Assembly: GCA_025769875.1 (NCBI GenBank)
Contig: JAGFNK010000160.1
Location: forward strand, 41,992 to 105,991
Reading direction: 5' to 3'
DNA from: Russula earlei
Lineage: Eukaryota > Basidiomycota > Agaricomycetes > Russulales > Russulaceae
DNA: 64,000 nucleotides
The position numbers were made by a program, and so were the translations under genes. This document shows, one piece after another, positions 61,496 to 64,000 of this stretch (position 1 is the first letter of the stretch; every line of letters begins with the position of its first letter). The notes beneath the pieces are model-generated. The model worked only from the letters and a program-made list of their open reading frames with translations, made no database searches and was not told the origin of the DNA.

Positions 61496-61673
61496 TTATA
61501 TACTGTTCGACATAAACCAATGCACACCAGAGCAGGTGCTGCAATACCTTATTAACCATGCCCGGCCGAAGCTGCTTGAGCAGCGCGAGAAAACTGCCTG
61601 TAATATTATGATGTTCCTGATACTAAATAGGGAGCAAATGGAGGAAGCAGCAGAAGATTTGGATGAGCCGTAA
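61458..61673 (+). CDS. Small acidic protein overlapping the preceding gene
   Basis: 71 residues, starting inside the 3' end of the 61034 gene in another frame (38-bp overlap), which suggests coupled translation. TPEQVLQYLINHARPKLLEQREK resembles VLQAFINHFS of the neighbour, so the two may be related. The C-terminus is acidic (MEEAAEDLDEP). Function unknown. Confidence 0.55.
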   Translation: MKTAIPITLTKDSYILFDINQCTPEQVLQYLINHARPKLLEQREKTACNIMMFLILNREQMEEAAEDLDEP

Positions 61674-61763
61674 AGGGTGCAGCATATAAATGTTTCATTT
61701 TTAAGGAAGTATTATTCAAATTCCATCAACAAAACATAAAAAGCAGCTTGCGGCTAACCATTT

Positions 61764-61897
61764 CCATATGGAAATAACATTTTTCCATATGGCAGAGAAC
61801 TTTTTCCATACGGCAAAGAATCTTTTCCATATGGCGGAGAACTTTTTCCATCTGGAAAACCTTTTTTTCCATACGGCAGAAAATCATTTCCATATGG
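61764..61897. repeat. Seven CCATATGG-type palindromes at exact 21-bp spacing
   Basis: The octamer cores begin at 61764, 61785, 61806, 61827, 61848, 61869 and 61890, each 21 bp apart. Cores read CCATATGG (1, 2, 4, 7), CCATACGG (3, 6) and CCATCTGG (5), most preceded by T-tracts. The spacing equals two helical turns, so all sites face the same side. Open frames on both strands through the array are a by-product of the 21-bp (7-codon) period. Confidence 0.9.
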
Positions 61898-61919
61898 AAA
61901 ACAGGCGGTTTATCATAAC

Positions 61920-61945
61920 AAAAAGCCACCCTTGGGTGGCTTTTG
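61920..61945. terminator. Bidirectional terminator after the 21-bp repeat array
   Basis: AAAAGCCACCC (61921-61931) pairs with GGGTGGCTTTT (61934-61944), with A and T tracts on both sides. It can end a plus-strand transcript of the array and the minus-strand gene at 62003-62290. Confidence 0.88.
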
Positions 61946-62002
61946 TTGTATAGATGGGAGAGAGAATACTATTTAAACAACTAATGCTTGCAAGGTAGTT
62001 TA

Positions 62003-62290
62003 CTATTGCGCTGCCTGTGTGCGGGGCACTTTAACAGACTGGGCAAACAGGCCGGGCAGGCGGAATGCAAACCTGATGATGCCCATTAACACTTTTGCTA
62101 CTGATTTTGCAGTAAAAGCAAGTAAACCAATGGCTAGTGAAAGCACACCATTCTTTTTGTTTTGCTTACGGGCTACAACGGTGGCGCGAACGGCACTTGG
62201 GTAAGTTCGTGGTGCGCTAACTGCTTTTACTTTCGTGGTTTTTACAGCCTGTGGCTTTGTAACTGCGGATGGAAAAGTTCGTTTTTGCAT
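62003..62290 (-). CDS. Small basic protein with one hydrophobic segment
   Basis: 95 residues. A basic, Ala/Val/Thr-rich N-terminal half (RTFPSAVTKPQAVKTTKVKAV ... AVRATVVARKQNKKNG) precedes a hydrophobic helix pair (VLSLAIGLLAFTAKSVAKVLMGIIRFAF) and a basic end. No family recognised. It is followed by the bidirectional terminator, which supports a real transcript. Plausible but weakly supported. Confidence 0.5.
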   Translation of the reverse strand: MQKRTFPSAVTKPQAVKTTKVKAVSAPRTYPSAVRATVVARKQNKKNGVLSLAIGLLAFTAKSVAKVLMGIIRFAFRLPGLFAQSVKVPRTQAAQ

Positions 62291-62502
62291 ATTGATTATT
62301 TTAATTTCCGTAGAAATGGATTACGGGTAATAATTCAGAATCGTGCCAGTGATAGAAGCCAGTATTTTCAATAGTTCTTTATACGCGGAGTACGCCAAAT
62401 TGGGGAATAAAAACCTCATTCCTGCTCTCACAATCAATGGTTAGGGAATTTGTTATTATCTTTATTGTTCTCACTTACAACAGCTATAATTAGTATATCA
62501 CT

Positions 62503-63102
62503 TTGCAGGAAGGAAATACATCAATCCATTTATTATTCGCACATTTTAATGCTACTTTTCCTTTGAATGAAAAGGAGAAAGAAGAACTGCGCCTGGTTTT
62601 TTTTGAACGAAAAATAAAACGGCGTGGCTTTATACTGCAGGAGGGGGATGTTTGTAAGCATTTTACTTTTGTGGTTGCAGGATGTTTTAAAATGTATGCC
62701 GTAGACCTTAACGGTAAAGAACACAACCTTGAGTTTGCTGCCGAAAATAACTGGATAACCAATCTTTCCAGCTTTTATGCTATGCAGCCCGGCAGCGTGT
62801 ATATAGAGGCAATAGAACCTTCCATCGTTCTTCAAATTAATCATGAGCACCTGATATACTTATACGGCAACTACCCAAAGTTTAACAGCCGCTTTAGGGT
62901 TATTATTGAGCGTAATTATATTGAACTGCAAAACCGTGTATTACAAAACATAAGCGCTACTGCTGATGAGCGATATTTGTATTTCTTGCAGCAATACCCG
63001 GCATTGGCTAACCGCCTGCCCAATACACAGATAGCTTCTTACCTGGGCATTACCTCTGAGTTTTTAAGTAAAATAAGGAAAGACCTGGCCCCAAAACGTT
63101 GA
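62503..63102 (+). CDS. Crp/Fnr-family regulator (cyclic-nucleotide-binding domain)
   Basis: 199 residues from a TTG at 62503, the only fitting start. The cNMP-like beta-roll (RRGFILQEGDVCKHFTFVVAGCFKMYAVDLNGKEHNLEF, SSFYAMQPGSVYIEAIEPS) is followed by the long helix (FRVIIERNYIELQNRVLQNISATADERYLYFLQQYP) and a C-terminal HTH (NTQIASYLGITSEFLSKIRKDL). Probably regulates the downstream oxidoreductase in the same direction (inference). The sensed signal is unknown. Confidence 0.88.
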   Translation: MQEGNTSIHLLFAHFNATFPLNEKEKEELRLVFFERKIKRRGFILQEGDVCKHFTFVVAGCFKMYAVDLNGKEHNLEFAAENNWITNLSSFYAMQPGSVYIEAIEPSIVLQINHEHLIYLYGNYPKFNSRFRVIIERNYIELQNRVLQNISATADERYLYFLQQYPALANRLPNTQIASYLGITSEFLSKIRKDLAPKR

Positions 63103-63193
63103 TGCCTTACACTATATTAAGGGTATTTCTTACAATAGTTCATTGGTGGATGATTTTGCGCAGGCTCACCTTTGCTGTATAAATAATTATACA

Positions 63194-64000
63194 ATGAAGG
63201 CGATAGTACTACTCAACGAAACTTTACAGGTACAAGAAGTAAAGCAACCACAAAAGGCAGCAAATGGCCATTTGATTGTTACAATGAATTCTTCTGCTAT
63301 CAACAGTGGAGATAAGTTTTTTTAAAACACCCGGCCCCTCCGGGTACCACACAAAGTCTTTACGACATTAGAGGTGTATCTGGCGTTGGTACAGTAACGC
63401 AAATTGGAGAAGGAGTGCCACCGGAGTACTCAGGGAAGAATGTAACCATCTACCGCCAGTTGAAATATAGTGAAACGGTAATTGGTACCTGGAGTGAATA
63501 CGCGCAGGTACATTTTTTAGATTGCGCGATATTGCCCTATAGTGTTAACCCGGAAGATTATGCAGGTTCTATGGTTAACATCATTACCCCGTTTGCCTTC
63601 TATAAACAAGTAGTAGCGGAAGGGCACCAGGGTATTATTAGCACGGCAGGTAATTCTGCCACCGGCATAGCACTGTTAGGTATTTGTTTAACGTATGATT
63701 TTCCTTTGATCTCTATTGTTAGAAATACAGCAGGCAAAAAGGAGCTGGAGGCATTGGGTGCAAAGAATATACTTGTTACAAGTGAAGCGGATTATAGCCA
63801 GCAACTAAAGGAGCTAGCGCAGGCATTGAAAACAACGGCCATTTTTGATGGGGTGGGAGGAGAAACTTTGAGTAACCTGGTCAACAGTTTGCCGAATAAT
63901 TCCGTGATCTATTCTTATGGTTATATAGGCGACCAGTTACCTTTTACATTGCACACGAGCACGCTGGCGCTTAAAAACCTGGTGATAAAACAGTTTTCTA
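63194..64000 (+). CDS. MDR-type (zinc/quinone-oxidoreductase-like) dehydrogenase, frameshifted and cut by window end
   Basis: From ATG 63194 (MKAIVLLNETLQVQEVKQPQ ... NSSAINSGDKFF) the frame stops at a TAA directly after a seven-T run (63317-63323). The following sequence, in the frame that a one-base-longer T-run would give, continues with KHPAPPGTTQSLYDIRGVSGVGTV, then STAGNSATGIALLGICLTY (NADPH-binding Rossmann stretch), ALGAKNILVTSE and FDGVGGETLSNLVNSLP, typical of the MDR family. It runs off the window end. Either a poly-T sequencing error or a real disruption. Confidence 0.8.

Noticed and set aside
61764..61897. Possible CRISPR array
   Set aside because: The repeated core is only about 8-12 bp, the spacing is 21 bp, the spacers are low-complexity and alike, and no cas gene is nearby.
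61768..61953. A 61-codon plus-strand frame (and a 67-codon minus-strand frame at 61726-61929) with heptad-like FFHMAEN repeats
   Set aside because: Both arise from the 21-bp DNA repeat, which keeps every frame periodic; no leader, ribosome site or known family supports translation.

Overview
The window looks like chromosomal DNA of a carbohydrate-degrading Bacteroidota, probably family Chitinophagaceae (inference). The basis is SusC/SusD pairs, an ECF sigma/FecR/STN-TonB relay, T9SS-type C-terminal sorting domains, a PID-type sorting tail, lipoproteins with a Cys soon after a short hydrophobic leader, and Bacteroidota-style TAnnTTTG promoter boxes. No rRNA, tRNA, CRISPR array, transposase or reverse transcriptase was found.

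Region 1 (1-20011) is a xylan-type utilisation locus. A minus-strand operon runs from an ECF sigma factor (11684) through FecR, an STN-bearing SusC, SusD, a secreted surface protein and a clan GH-A hydrolase to a GH10 xylanase that leaves the window. The plus strand carries a GH2 enzyme, a GH105 unsaturated-glycuronyl hydrolase and a GH115 alpha-glucuronidase, with an aquaporin and two small proteins between them. The enzymes would cut the xylan backbone, remove glucuronyl decorations and process side chains. The SusC gene is interrupted by two single-base homopolymer frameshifts.

Region 2 (19995-27218) holds a small HTH protein, a long structured RNA (copy 1), an orphan ECF sigma factor, an S1/P1 nuclease, a histidine kinase with a receiver-kinase hybrid, and a TPR/membrane regulator that abuts the next locus. 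Region 3 (27734-42332) is a second locus: SusC, SusD, a GH97 alpha-glucosidase-type enzyme, a 1512-residue repeat protein with 14 propeller-like repeats and a T9SS tail, a 70-residue PID-type protein, and a TonB-dependent receptor.

Region 4 (42466-59307) is mixed housekeeping and surface functions: lipoproteins, AraC regulator, aldehyde dehydrogenase, class V aminotransferase, SGNH hydrolase, an ECF sigma/membrane partner pair, a LytS/LytTR pair, a DUF3500-HupE operon, a GDPD and a CPBP protein.

Region 5 (59396-64000) is an AT-richer accessory stretch. It has a membrane coiled-coil protein, an HTH protein, copy 2 of the structured RNA, two overlapping small genes of unknown function, seven CCATATGG-type palindromes at exactly 21-bp spacing, a Crp/Fnr-type regulator and a frameshifted MDR oxidoreductase.

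The most notable observation is the paired RNA at 20497-20879 and 60594-61003. The copies share a promoter box, a multi-helix core with compensatory changes in several helices (including a covarying loop-loop pseudoknot), a terminator, a divergent HTH gene upstream and a gene starting about 30 nt after the terminator. I do not recognise it as a known RNA class.
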